64,000 nucleotides of DNA, from positions 100,289 to 164,288 of the forward strand of contig QYAI01000104.1 in assembly GCA_003988855.1 (NCBI GenBank), given 5' to 3'. The DNA comes from Arachnopeziza araneosa (taxonomy: Eukaryota > Ascomycota > Leotiomycetes > Helotiales > Arachnopezizaceae). Made by a program: the position numbers and the translations under genes. The notes under the pieces were generated by a model, which was given only the letters and a program-made list of their open reading frames with translations, was not told the origin of the DNA and made no database searches. This document shows, in pieces, positions 1-12,500 of the stretch; position 1 is the first letter of the stretch, and the number at the start of each line of letters is the position of its first letter.

Positions 1-384
1 CTCTAAAATACAATGCTACGACCCCTGGAGGCAAAGTTTTGTCACGTGGCCCCTCATTGATTCTCTACCTGGGTACCTAGTCAGGTAGAAAACAAGTTGA
101 ACAGAAGGCTTTGAAGACCCAAGAATTAAATAGTTCCTTACTTTAGTACTAGTCTTAAGCTCTGCTATCCAGCATCTCATAACTGAAAATTAGCACGAAG
201 GTTTTCACGTGCTCGCTTAACTTTGGCTAATTATTTGTAAACTTGATTACTAACCACTACTGCCGAGCTCAACAAATTTCCGGGGCTTAAGGCAGTCTTC
301 GCAACAAACTTCTAGCAAACTTTCAATCTACCTTTGAAACCTCATGATATAGATATATAGAACTGCTCACCCACATCATATCAA
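1..384. other. Intergenic region upstream of the Zn2Cys6 gene
   Basis: No open frame or RNA gene is visible here. The region is AT-rich and presumably holds the promoter and 5' leader of the regulator that starts at 385. A CACGTG hexamer lies near 207. Confidence 0.5.
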
Positions 385-2015
385 ATGAACCCGACTAAAT
401 CGAAAGCTTGTGTCGCTTGTCGAGATGGGAAACGGAAATGTGATCGACTCATTCCAACTTGCTCTCTTTGTAGTCGGTGAGTATCTTATTCATATTTCTA
501 TTAAACTTGCCTCTGATTTCAAAATAGGCTTAAACGTCGGTGCCAATATGGATTGAGTACTGCGATACCCACTCAAAAAAGCGGAATCTCTTTGATTGAT
601 CAGCACTACAAATCATCCGTGACGCAATCAGAGCGCGATTCATCCCACCCTTTATTTGAACACAAACAAATTAGTAAATCAATTTTCGAGAGTTTAATGA
701 ACGCTATTGGAGACGTATCAGCAGTCCGAAAAATTGCCACCAAATATTTCAAAAGCATCCATCTTTGGTTTCCCATCATATTAGAAGACACATATTATAG
801 CCAACCGTCTTTCATCTTTGAAGAACCATGTGCAGAATATAATCTTTTGTCATTAAGTATGGCATTAGTCACCACTTTACCAAGTGAGAAGGAAATTTTC
901 AGAGAGTTGTATATGCTGGCAAAAACCTCAATTGCAATGGTCGAAGCAGCCAATTTAAACACACTAGCAATTGTTCAATCTCGACTTCTACTGGCGTTGT
1001 TTGAGTTTGGTCATGGATTACCAGCAGCTTTTATCTCTATTGCTGCTACAGCCAGAGCTGCTGTTAGTCTCGGCCTCAACCAGACTATGAAAAAGTCTTG
1101 CGAAGAGAGTTTGAACAATAGAGTTGAATTGGGGGAACGACATCGTGTCTGGTGGGGAATTGTTATGTTGGACCGGTATGTGCTCTTTACTGCTATAAGC
1201 TACAAACATTGACCAGACAGAATTCACACCCTCGAAAGAGGTGAAGGACCATGTGCAACTCAAGGTCTTGGATCTCTGTGCTATCTACCAGGAGATTTTA
1301 GTGGTTCAAGTCAAAGAGTAAGCTGTCTAGAATAGCTAATATCCTAATGCTCACTAATCTCTTATGAAGACATCCACACCTACGCCTCTACCTCTTTCTA
1401 CACCATCTAGTGTCCGCGTAGGTCCATTTGCCAGACAAGCTCAAGTGTCGCATGTCTTAGACATTCTTGTGATGCATACCTACAATCAAACGACTCTCTC
1501 GTCATTGAAGAAAGCGGAGTCGGATCAAATAGCAAGAACGCTTACTGCATTTTCATTATTGTTGCCCGAAGAGACACCCCAGCCATGGCCTAGATACTGT
1601 GGAGCCATCGGGATGTGCTATACGTAAGTCCATCTCTTCTTCCTCTCCTCAATTATACTCACAGACATTGCGTCTCAGAGGTTTAATGAAACTTCACTCT
1701 CATAAACGGCACCAAATCTCTGCTGTTGATGTTGGTGACACCAATTGCGCTGAATCACTTGCTTCAGCTCTGAGCCGGCTGGATTATATATCGACAAGGT
1801 TCAATGAAAATATTCATGAAGTAGAATTTGACGCTTTATCGCCGTTCCCGCCTTGTGGATTGGCAGAAGCTGTATCTATACAGCTCTCTCTTTGGAAGGA
1901 AACTGGTGATCTCAAATATCTGGATGCAGTGAATGGGCTGACGCTCATGCTGACACGCTTCAGTAAAAGATGGGGAAATGCAGGTGAGACACCTGAAACA
2001 CGATATATCAAATAA
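385..2015 (+). CDS. Zn2Cys6 fungal transcription factor
   Basis: This gene encodes a GAL4-type binuclear zinc cluster regulator that would act in the nucleus on DNA. Exon 1 (385-476) gives CVACRDGKRKC then CSLC, and exon 2, from 528, supplies the sixth cysteine in LKRRC, so the intron interrupts the zinc cluster as is common in this family. Exon 2 runs to about 1175 and contains the middle-homology region ending HRVWWGIVMLDR. A further exon carries VGPFARQAQVSHVLDI (about 1412-1624), and the last exon runs from about 1680 to 2015. The boundaries of the exon near 1217-1316 could not be fixed, and the last exon may end at a donor near 1984 instead of the stop at 2015. The protein is fairly short for the class. 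It is divergent from the oxidoreductase gene on its right in strand only (tail to tail), so local regulation is only a suggestion. Confidence 0.8.
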
Positions 2016-2140
2016 TGTTAACTCGATAAGGAAAACTTCTTAATTCTCTTTCTAATGGCCCTAAGTCGTGAGGGGCAGTGTAGGAAAGATTGAAGTCTCA
2101 ACACTGCTTAATAAGAAAGACATAACATTATCTCAAGTTT

Positions 2141-3535
2141 TCATGACCCAATATTCACCTTACTCAAACCATCTCCCAGGACACCTCTTAAATCAATATT
2201 TTCGCCCACCTCCAACTTACTATACGGATAGTCCGTATATCCCTCCGCGCCACCCAAATAAGAAGTTTTCAAATCCCTCTCCGTCAACCTCAATCCCAAC
2301 CGAATCTTATTCACCAAATCCGGATTACTGATAAACCACCTGGCAAAAGTAATCCCATCCAACTCTCCCTTCTCCACCTCATCGAAACAATTCTCCCCAT
2401 CATACCCACCGGTACTAAACTTTGGCGTTGTCTTCAATACTTTTTCAAAAGGATGAAGATTGATGTCATCTTCTTTCACCGCAATCCTCCCCTCATTCGC
2501 AGCTGCATGTAAATTCTTCCACTTCGTCTCTTCGGAGAGGAAGAGGTCGGTGCGCGGATGAGTGAGAGAGACATATGCAATACCTCGCTTCTCTACTTCG
2601 CCTAATATGTACGAGAATGTGGAGATTGGATCCGCATCTAGAGGCATGATTACCGTTCCCCAGGGACTGAATCTCAATGCAGTTCTCTCTGCGCCAATAA
2701 CGGCGATGACTGCGTCGAGAAGTTCAAGCGTAAATCTTGCTCGATTTTCTTTACTACCGCCATAATTATCAGTGCGTTGGTTGGTTTGGGAATTCTGGAA
2801 CTGATCAAGGAGGTAACCGTTCCCTGCTGTCTGTTCGGCACCTTGTGTTAGAATAGAGTATCTTGGAATACTGGAGTGGGGAGAAGTCTTACAATTTCAA
2901 CAACGTCAAACCCAGCTTTGACAGCGCATTTTGCTGCATGCACGTGGTCGTCAATCGTCAATCTGATATCCTCATGCGTCATTTCTTTTGCTGTCTCAGT
3001 GGGTACTCGCCCCTTGATCGTGAAGAGATTCGAAGCACCAATATTAGTTGCTGACGAACTAAGTGGTTGACGGCCCCCGAGTTGAGTTGAGACTGCAAAT
3101 CGACCTGTCTGTTGAGATGTCACTTCAACTTCTTTCTTTACTCTAGAGCTAGGCGGAACTTACATGCCACAATTGACAGGCCATATATGCTCCTTTGGCA
3201 TGTACAGCATCAGTGACGACGGTCCATGCCCGGATATGCTCTGGCGTAAAGATTCCTGGCACGTTGACAAAGTTGCCTGACTTTACCTCCAGTTAATAAC
3301 TTACAAGCAATGGGAACTTGCCAAGACATACCATGAAAGAAGGATGTGTGCCTTCCGAGATCAACAGTCCACCTGATGTTGCGCGCTGAGCATAATACTC
3401 CGCTATGAGTGGTGTTGGCATCCCGCCTGGACAGCGACATCGTGTCAAAGGGGACATGATGATGCGATGGGAGAGATTCATGTTGCCCACCCGGAGCGGA
3501 GTGAAGAGTTTTCGATTTTCGGGGACTGGCGCCAT
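2141..3535 (-). CDS. Old Yellow Enzyme-like NADH:flavin oxidoreductase with altered active site
   Basis: This is a predicted FMN-dependent ene-reductase of the OYE family, a TIM barrel of about 410 residues. Proposed exons on the minus strand are 3535-3332, 3286-3164, 3108-2893 and 2830-2141; their lengths sum to whole codons. Family hallmarks are the N-terminal LFTPLRVGNMNLSHRI and SPLTRCR, QLWH-TGR, GYLLDQF, TDNYGGS, ALRFSPWG and the C-terminal FISNPDLVNKI with GYTDYP. The residues just before GYLLDQF normally read HGAN or HSAN, with His and Asn contacting the substrate. With the only workable splice here (62-base intron) they read TAGN, so the His is replaced by Thr. The enzyme may have changed substrate range or lost classic reductase activity. 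It sits beside a Zn2Cys6 gene, a pairing often seen in metabolite clusters. Confidence 0.85.
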
Positions 3536-4353
3536 GATGATAGTATAATGATTATTAGATTTGATTTAATCGTTTGAAGTTCTGGTAACAAATGATCTGC
3601 TGCGTCTTGTACTCTGGGAGTTTGCCTAGGTAGCTTCCTTTATATACACAGCTCAGCTTGAGCGTTACCCTCATGTTGAAGAATGTTGAGAACATCGGAC
3701 AAATGGACACCCGATCAATCGAAAATTCTACATATTGGCACTGCACTCACTGAAAATTGTTGAGGAGCGTCTTTCATATTCAAATGTACGGCAGTGCCAT
3801 GAGGTGGAGAGGATATCCTGACCAATGAGATTGCCGGAAATCCCGCTCGTGCATCCGCATCAGTGGATGGGCGGGTCCCACTTCAGCTTGAGGAAACGGA
3901 TCCGAGCATAATTCAGCCGCATTATGCAAGACAAGAAGTTAAATAATGACTTGATGAGTAAACAAGTACAAAGGTAAGTTGTTGGGCTCGACGCCAGCAT
4001 GTACTACAGATAAGAATGAGAATCAACAGTTGAAAAACCGGAAAGTAGCTGAGAATTGACACATTGCGAGGGCTACTAGGACGAATAACCAGTTGAGGCC
4101 CAGCCTGACTAGATGCAAGGATGAGTGACTGTGATATTTTCGCAACACTAGCTGGCGGTGAGATTAATCGGGAGGTGGTGGAGTCAAGCATATGCAGACA
4201 CAATTGTATATACAATGCGCAGAAAGTTAGAATGAAAAATCTTATGGTCTATAGTGATCGTTAATAAAGAAGCGGGTCATTTCGTTGCGTTACGCGATTT
4301 CAAGTGAATTTGATTCAAATTTAACAGCTTAGAAGGTATCTCGAGAAAGAATT
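3536..4353. other. Intergenic region left of the 62-base repeat array
   Basis: No convincing gene is seen. Short open frames on the minus strand (3555-3746, 3922-4215) have no recognisable similarity and look like chance. One degenerate copy of the core repeat word (TTTCGTTGCGTTACGC) occurs near 4279, so the array may once have extended further left. Confidence 0.5.
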
Positions 4354-4790
4354 ATTTCGTTGCATGACGCACTCTACAGATTCACTAAACACAACTGTTC
4401 ATAAAGAAACAAATGATTTCGTTGCGTGACGCACTCCACAGATTCACTAAACACAACTGTTCATAAAGAAACAAATGATTTCGTTGCATGACGCACTCCA
4501 CAGATTCACTAAACATAAATGCTCATAAAGAAGGTACTTCGTTGCATGACGCACTCCACAGATTCACTAAACATAAATGCTCATAAAGAAGCAAGGTACT
4601 TCGTTGCATGACGCACTCTGCGCATTCACTAAACACAAATTTTAATAGAGAAGCAAGTTACTTCGTTGCATGACGCACTCTACGCATTCACCCAAAACTG
4701 AATCTGTAGAGTGCGCCATGCAACGAAGTGATTTGCTTTTGTTGATATTTGTGTTCAGTGAATGCGCGGAGTGCGTCATGCAACGACAAA
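4354..4790. repeat. 62-base tandem repeat ending in a large inverted copy (palindrome)
   Basis: Five complete direct units start at 4354, 4416, 4478, 4536 and 4598, with spacings of 62, 62, 58, 62 and 62. A partial sixth starts at 4660. Each begins ATTTCGTTGCATGACGCACT or ACTTCGTTGCATGACGCACT and continues with an ATTCACTAAACA word. From about 4703 to 4790 the same sequence returns on the opposite strand (AGTGCGCCATGCAACGAAGT, then AGTGCGTCATGCAACG). Units five and six can therefore fold against the inverted copy into a stem of roughly 80-90 base pairs with a short loop near 4690. No protein is encoded. The origin is unknown; a satellite-like expansion, a foldback element or a replication-derived palindrome are all possible. 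Confidence 0.9.
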
Positions 4791-5469
4791 CAGTGGTGTG
4801 TAGGAGGATTCAAGTTCATGGGTTGATTAAACATAGGCATCATCAAAATCTTGCTGGAAGTAGAATTGGAAGATGAAGAAGTTCTTGCTCTCATCTTGTG
4901 TACTAGATTCTGTGGATCCGACTTGAGCTATTGGACTCGACCAGTGTCCTGATGCCAGCGAGCATTTCCTTGGGCCGAGGGTGCTGTCACTGATTCAGGC
5001 CAAGCGTTAAGCTGTCGTGGCGTTTTGAAGCTGCAGCTTCCCCACGCAATGGCAAACGATTCTGATACTAGCCACTCGGCATTGGACTAGTATACCTTAT
5101 TTGATAGGAGATTTCAAGTTCACACTCACTCCTTTTCTTTTCAGTTTAGTGTTTTTGTATAGATTAATTGTATAGTGATCAACTTCTTGACCGAACTTCT
5201 AAGTCTCTTGCTGCACCATTACAAGACAACCGCAACTACAACCACCAAAATGCGATCTTAAGCCCTCAAGTGGCGTGCTCGAACAGCGGTGTTATTGATT
5301 TAACACCCCTTATTTCCGAGTCTAGTTGCTCGGAATTATCGAGGATAAAGTACAAATGCTCTGCCGCTGCGCACTGGGCTTAATTACATATTTTCGCCTG
5401 AGCCACTTGTCAGTTGAGTCCTTATCAACCCACAACTTCCACAACTGCAGTTTAAGAATCGCAGTAAAG
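4791..5469. other. Intergenic region between the repeat array and the DUF1993 gene
   Basis: I see no supported gene. Small open frames at 5168-5383 and 5326-5718 overlap the following gene in other frames and show no domain. Confidence 0.45.
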
Positions 5470-5560
5470 ATGTTAGAGATACCAGCCATCCAGCAGTCTT
5501 TGACGAAATCAGTGCAGGAGGACGAGGCCAGTTCAAGTAAGAGAGAGCCTCTTCCACGAC

Positions 5561-5938
5561 ATGGCGCCGTTCCACTTCCAGATCGACTTGTGGGCGCTGG
5601 AGGCCGTGAAGAACAGCGCCTTCGTCATGCCTGCTCTGGCAGAACCAATTCCATTTGCCGACCTGCGGGCCATGATCGCTCAGGCGGAAGAGGCGTTGAA
5701 GGCACTCACCCCCGATGAGGTCAACAGCTGGTCGGGCAAGGATCTTGAATTCCAGATTGGGCCTCGAAAGCTTGCCTCCACATCCGAGACCTTCAGACTC
5801 TCGCTCGCGCTGCCCAACTTCTATTTTCATACTGTCACCGCCTACAACATCCTCCGTACGATGGGCGTACCGATCGGGAAGCGCGACTACGAGGGGCAGC
5901 TGCGCACTCGGCATGAAGCAGCAGCAACTCATATCTAG
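5561..5938 (+). CDS. DUF1993 family protein, N-terminally truncated
   Basis: The 125-residue frame matches the C-terminal two thirds of DUF1993 proteins, small helical proteins of unknown function related to DinB-like four-helix folds. Visible landmarks are MAPFHFQI, EPIPFADLRAMI and the family signature LPNFYFHTVTAYNILR followed by GVPIGKRDYEG. Full-length members have about 45-50 further residues at the N terminus, including a helix ahead of the MAPF segment. Here the frame upstream of 5561 stays open for a short distance (ending ESLFHD before the Met) but has no clear start. A Met at 5470 lies in a different frame. A missed intron, a frameshift or a 5' truncation would all fit, so the gene may be partial or non-functional. 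The stop at 5936-5938 follows shortly after the conserved region, as expected. Confidence 0.6.
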   Translation: MAPFHFQIDLWALEAVKNSAFVMPALAEPIPFADLRAMIAQAEEALKALTPDEVNSWSGKDLEFQIGPRKLASTSETFRLSLALPNFYFHTVTAYNILRTMGVPIGKRDYEGQLRTRHEAAATHI

Positions 5939-6474
5939 AGACTTAAACGGAACCTGCGAATATGGGGTTAGATTCTAACTTCATTGAAGTCATCCGACAC
6001 CGCCTCCTGCGTCATTATGGGAATATGGCGCCACCAAATAGCGGGATAACACCATCCGTGTTGACTGTCATGTTGCGCATTGAATACTGAGCTGCCTTTT
6101 CGATACCTTCTACTTGCGGAAGGCATTAAATATGCGTGCTACCACACTATTTCAGCACAACGGCACCCAGTTCGAAAATAGCAACTCTATAATTCTACGG
6201 GACAATGTCCTCTAAACCGAATCTCGCCTTGACAAAGTGCGCGGAGAAACAAAGTGATGTTTGCAGGATTATAGCGACAAGTCTAGGTTCGGGAGCGACC
6301 CAGGGGTGTGCCTCCGATAGGAAAGGTTAGTCCCTGAAGCGAAACTCGCTAGACTGCCACCATGTCTTCAAGCAGTGTCGACACGATTGGAAATATTGTT
6401 GTCTTTTGGAAATCTCTGGGGCACATTTGTTTATTAGTCAATGGAGTATTTCCTGTTGATCCACTGTGCTCTCT
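5939..6474. other. Intergenic region between two converging genes
   Basis: This stretch lies between the 3' ends of the DUF1993 gene and the C2H2-like gene. No open frame of note or RNA gene is seen. Confidence 0.5.
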
Positions 6475-8830
6475 TTATAAATTCCAGGTACCGTCCATGA
6501 TTGCTTCCATTTGAAGTTGTTCCCATAGTGAGAGGTCTTGAAAAACAGGGTTAGCGTTTGAGGCAAAGGGTTTTTCTAGGTCGGTAAAGCCAGAGGGAAT
6601 AGAGTTCTTATGATGCAAGCCTTGAGGGTTACTGTGTATCGACGAGGAGATTTGATCTGGCTGAAATCTTAGATTTTCTGAGCCATAGCCAGAGTCTGCT
6701 GTATTCCTGTATGACATATCGTGCGCGGGCGGAAGATTCAGTACCAAGGACGCGGGTATGATGTTTGAGCCATCCTCCGAAAGCGATGGTGGCGGGAAGA
6801 AAGCGGCCAGGTCCTCGTCAAGCGAATATCTAGATGGCTGAAGTGCTTCCATCGATGCTCGAGGAATTCCAACATCTCCATCGTGAGGTTTTGTTCCATG
6901 ATGGGATGCCTGGTAAGATTTAAACAACTGTGATTGACAGTTTCGTACAATATCTACAAGTTGACATTTAAGTTGATCTTCAAGTGATTCTGAAAGACCT
7001 GAAATCGCAATCTCGAGCTCTTGTCGGACCCGTCGCGGTAGCTCTCGAGTGAGGAATGCTTCATATCGAGAAAATTCATTTGATCTGTGACGCTCCCAAT
7101 TGGCATCATCCAGAGTGTCTTCATCGTCATAATCTGTATTACGAATGACTTAATAATGAGGCCTGTACAAGATAGCGGGTACTCACAGGGTGATGGCATT
7201 AAAGTTTCGTCCTCGTTAGGGAATAGAATGCGATATACCTCCTTCCATTTTTGATCCTCTCCTTGCACAGTTCTTTTCCTAGATCTAAGTAGCTTTTCTT
7301 GCTCTTGATCAATTCCTTCAGCAGGTTGGTCGTCTTGAATCTCACACCTCTGTAGCTCTCTATGATGTTGCTTTAATTCTGACTCATTCTTAAAAGTAAC
7401 GAGGCATCGAGCACAATGGGTAGGTAGGGCGTGTCGTCGGTAAATATGTTCTCTAATAAACAAAAGTTAGGGCAAATCAGATGTTAGCAACGATGATTGT
7501 GTACTTACTTTACCCGGTGTACCGTATCCCAACCGGGGCCTGCGCAAGAACGATACCCTCTGTGTTTTCGTGCATTTCGTCTGTAGAATGGACATGCAAA
7601 TTTGGATAGGGGTGGGTGGTCCATTCCCAACCCTGTTCTGGGTACTTTGTTAGGTTCATCGCCGTTGCCGTCACTTGGAGAATCAGAATCGTCCCTCTCA
7701 TCATGCCTACGCTTAGGAGCTCCTCTATCTAAGGATTGGTTTGATGAATTCCCGGTGTCTGGACGTCCGGATTGCGGAGAGCCTGCTTGCTGGGTCCTAT
7801 TTCCATGAGTCCTCAATCCCCAACTTTGATTCAGCATGGATCGAAACTCAGTCATAACTCGATCGACGATCTCTCGCTTCGTAGGATCTAAAATTGAAGA
7901 GATCATGGCATGTTTCTCGACACTGCTAGGTGCACTAGACCATGTATCACTCTCATTCTCAATATCCATATCGCTGTTCAAATCTTCGGACTCGGTGTAA
8001 GCTGTTCCAGGAGTTGCAGTATCGGAAATGACCGAGTCTGAGTCCTCACAACCGTTACCTGAATAATAAGCCTGAGGTGGAGGATGGTTGGTCTTGTTTT
8101 CTTTCATGATGGCTGATGGGCTAGATATGTGACTATTTTCCTCTAGTCCATCGGGAATTATATCCTCGCTCTTAGATATTGTGAGTCTTTCAAAAAGTAC
8201 TGTATCGACATTTCCAATCATAGCGTGATGTCCAGTTAGACTAGGCAAGGTATTTGCATTCGATTCCGCACATCCCGCCATATATGTTTCGCGCTTTGTA
8301 GGAAGAAAGCCTCGCAGAGACTCTTCATAGCAATGGTCATTTCCACCAGACAAATGCTTACTATCTGGGGCTTCCAGAGGCACAGAAGGAAGATTGGCAT
8401 ATGGAGTACCATGGCTAACTGTCTCGTTCTTAGTGCTGTCTTGGCTCTGGAAAAAATCTACTCCTAGAGATATAGCCGAATCGCCAATTATCGACTCTTT
8501 GGATTCGATACCTTTGGAGGTCGCATGCAACTCCTTGCTTCTGTCAAGAATTTTCTGGCACAAGTCTTGGAGCACTTCGAAATCAGCTCGAGACCATTCT
8601 CGGCGCTGCTTTTCCCATTCCAGCTCCTGGCGACGATGCTCTTCCTGTTGAGCTTGAAGCTGTTTTTGGAATTCTCTCTCTCGCTGCAACGCTTTGCGCT
8701 CCAGCTCCTCTCGCTCGTGTTGAACTCGGTCTTGCAATTGGAGGACGGCCCGCATATGATGCAAGGCTTCCTGGTCCCCTTCACGGTCCCTCCATTCTCC
8801 CTTCCTTTTCGAAGAAGAGGAATGAATCAT
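6475..8830 (-). CDS. Fungal C2H2-type zinc-finger-like protein with N-terminal coiled coil
   Basis: Three exons (8830-7509, 7452-7187, 7133-6475) give a protein of about 748 residues. Residues about 25-110 are a charged heptad-like stretch (Glu/Arg/Gln-rich) predicted to form a coiled coil. A long low-complexity acidic and serine-rich middle follows. The conserved core is FACPFYRRNARKHRGYRSC, then GPGWDTVHRVKEHIYRRHAL, HCARCLVTFKNESELKQHH and EKWREVYRILFP-like residues (here DQKWKEVYRILFPNEDE). This combination of Cys/His-rich block plus RxLFP segment is a widespread family in Pezizomycotina, assumed to bind nucleic acid but without a known target. The intron in the middle of the finger region keeps the frame exactly. 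The gene shares strand with the two large synthetase genes to its right. Confidence 0.8.
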
Positions 8831-9502
8831 TTCTTCTGGATTGGACGTGGGTTTGAAAGGCGCAGTAGGTTAAATCACCGTACGTTAATCAATGAGAGTA
8901 GGATAACGATGCCGTCATCAGCAGAATCAACAGCTTATCAATGCGTCTGATGAAATCAGGCTGGCTCAAACTGCGCAGTTGCGCAAAACCTCTCCAGCCA
9001 ACGAGCCAATCGTGAAATTTGTGCATCTGACAACAATCATCGACAACGGCCCCGTTTGTAGAATTTGATAACAGAAGCCCGGTTTCAGTTTAGACAAATA
9101 CAAATATTTATACCCTTGAAACTTAATTTTCATGCTGCTGTCAAATCGTAAATCGTTCGAGTTTCTTCTTCATTTAGAAATTGATAATTTGGTAGAGCGA
9201 TTACTTAGTAAGGCACCCTCCCAAAAGTTCCCGTCCGCCCTATCGTGTGGGGGGTATCTTCTTTCCTTTTCCTCATCCATATCCACGTCCACATCACAAG
9301 ATGGACAACAACTTCTTGTATCAAATCATCTCAGGTAATACAGCGTCCACTCTCTATCTTATATCACTAACGTATCAGTGGAATGTTACTTCGTTTAGAC
9401 AGCATCAACCATGCAATCAGGCTTGAGATATCTTTTAGCACGTGACATATCCTGCAAACTCGATCAGAAGTAAGATTGAAATGAAATTCTATATCGAATC
9501 CG
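8831..9502. other. Intergenic region between the zinc-finger gene and the A-T-hexapeptide gene
   Basis: This holds the presumed promoter of the zinc-finger gene (reading left) and the 3' end of the large gene on its right. A minus-strand open frame reaching into 9367-9594 overlaps the end of the latter and is not supported as a gene. Confidence 0.45.
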
Positions 9503-12500
9503 TTAGGATCGTTTCGACGAGACACTGAGTCTATCGCTATTATATACATTTGCAGGCCACCCTTGATATACAACCCCATCATCAGCAACATCACCCGCCA
9601 TTACGAGCGTATGTTCCAACAGAATAGTATCACAACCCATGCTCGCACCAGACAGCAGTCTGGACCCCGATCTTAATACACTCCTACTACCCACACTCAA
9701 TTTGTTGAGTGAGAAATGCCCTCTCGAATTGATATGGCCCACCAAACTAGCATCATCAGTTGAGACGCGATCTCCAATGTCCAACAGATCAGGCTCCGTG
9801 AACATGAGACTCGGTCTTCCACCTGCAAACAACGCACAATCCTTTCCGATATTTGCTCCTAGAGCACGGAAGTACATGACACAGAAATGTGTTCCTGTGA
9901 GTAAGCCGAGAATGCCGTTCCCGCCGAAACAGCGACGACGAATGGCTTCGATAGTCAAGAAGAGTTGCCATCGTTGACAATAACTTGATTTATCCCAATC
10001 ATAACTTCCCGGCTTTCGGCGACCGAGAAGAATCCACTTAGCTGCTACAACGATAGTCAAGGAAAGAAGAGCGAGCAGGATATAGAGAGCGGATAGAACA
10101 GCGACAGCGAAGCAGTAAAGCTTCATTGGACGATACCAATGAGGGTGGAATTGATCGGTCCCGTGCAAAATCTGAGAGAGAATGATGGTGGATATCGTAC
10201 CCACATTCCAGTATATCTGGACAAATACCGCAATGAATGTGGAGTATAGGAAGATGGAGAATTGGCCAAAGACGAAGTATGGTGCTTTGCCTTCGTAGAA
10301 GGCCCGACCGAAGGGAGTGGAAGACAAAGGCTCTACGTTATGTACTGAGCCAGGTTTACTTTCCACCTTTGTCTCTGAATCTGACAAATCCTTTTCAGAT
10401 ACCTCGTAACACGCCTTGGTGGGTGATTTAGATTTTAAGTCTTGATCGAACAGGGAGATGGAGACTGTTGAATCTTGAGGCGATGCCTCAATGGAAAAAG
10501 ATGCCTTTTCCAAGTCATAGTTTGGCTGTACTGCCGTAACCGAACTTGCTGAGCTGACTGGAGTTGACAGACACAAGGCACTTCCATTTCGATTTCCAAC
10601 CCAGACAGTATCTGCGTCACAAGTCTTGTTCCGCTGGATCAGTGCTCCACTACCAATAACAGCACGAGGACCAATTCGTGTTCCAGGATTCAAAATCACC
10701 CGATCAGCAATCATTGCTCCATTCTCAATGCGAATCATGTCGCTTCCGATAGCATCGGAAGTGACTAGATGAGAACGAGAGCCAAAGACGACATCATCAC
10801 CAACGTCGATGAGGTCGAAGTCTTCGATCGAAGGGCCAGTGCCAGGCCAGTAAACACGTCGCCCAACTTTGCCTCCCATTGCTCTGACAGCAATAGAAGT
10901 AGCTTCATAATGAGCCCCAAAAAGTTTAGTAAGACTTTTCAGACTCCCATGAGGTACAATTGCTGACATTATTTGAGACCTGAAATTATCTCTTGATGTT
11001 CGATTCTCAGTCAAAATAGGTCTCGCGATGCCGCAGAACTTATTCAGAACCTTTTTGATGAGGAAAACCAATGCAAACCATACGAATGGCCTGACACTTA
11101 CGTGAAGGACTTGGGCAATATAGTGGAACATGATCCTGCGGGGTGTCGCCCACCATGAGATTATGGCTTTGACGTTGTCCGTTTCTGAAGATTTTAGTCC
11201 GACCACAATACCGAAAAGACCACACATCCACGGCAGAGATGAGACGAATAACACGAAAACCTGTATGGGAATGATGACGAATACTTGCATCAGGAAGTGA
11301 GGCTTCGTTGCTGGGCCTTTAGGGAATTCATGAGTGTCGTCCATCTCGTATGATGCGGAATTGGCACCAATGAAAGTGTCCTCCGGAAGGATTGAACCAG
11401 CTGCGACGTGCGTTTTTAAGCCTACGGAAGAATTCCTCCCGATTTTGATTCGACCTAGAAACATAGAGGTATTGAGCTCCGCTGCGAACGGCCGACAAAT
11501 GCATCGGTCGAGGTGGACATTATCACCAATATCCAAGAGATCAAACTCTCCCAGTGTGGTGCCTCTCTCGATGGTAACATTTCTACCAATTTTGGCACCC
11601 AAAAGACGATAATAAAGGATTCTAGTAGCATCCAAGTGCCGGAAGACGCCCTATCTTCTGTCAGTCACTCACATCGGAAGACAGAAAAGATAACTCACCT
11701 TGCCGCAGATCTGCAAAATCTTCTCTACAATCCACCATCTCGTGTGATAAGATCCCCACATAGGATACATGCCCTCAGAGTATGTTCCAATAATCAACCA
11801 CTTCAACATAATTCCAACAAATGGTGCAACGATTTGAGTTGCAGCACGAGACATGAACATCGCACCGACGAGTGCCAAGAACCGAGACGGCGTATTAGGC
11901 TCTTCCCAGATCTCGGCAATAGAACTTAGAGAATACATCAAAACGGTCCATTGGAAGCCTAATTTCATGGGATAGAAGATAACTATTGGGAGGAGATGAA
12001 CCATCATTACGAGAGGATTAGTGGAGCTGCGGGTTTCGGTACATCCTATTCTCGGTTGCGATGATGCCTTGTTGTTTGAGCTTGCAAGGCCGATCTCGTC
12101 GATGAGAGCACACAATTGGGAAACTTTGGGCGAGGTGAAGAGTTGATCGACTGGGATTCTCACTCCAAGATTGCGGCGGATGATGGAGAGGAGTTGACCC
12201 GCACTCATGCTGTCACCACCGATGTCGAAGAAATCGGACTCGGAGGAAATTTCGTTGGCATCAAAGCCTAGAAGCTCAGCAAAAGCTCGTCGAACTTCCT
12301 TTTCAGTTTCAGAAGCAGCGGGAGTCGAGTCCGAATTCTTCATCTCCTTCAGGATTATATCCAGACACAAACTATCGACATTGTGTACAGTATCTCGAGG
12401 AAACGGGACCTCGAGGACCAAGATCTGTGATGGCATAAGAAATCCATCTAGTGTCATGGCCAATTCCTTTCGGAGTGGTTCGATTAATATTGTCGATTCT

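Noticed and set aside
4354..4790. CRISPR-like array
   Set aside because: Repeats are contiguous 62-base units without unique spacers, and the genome is eukaryotic.
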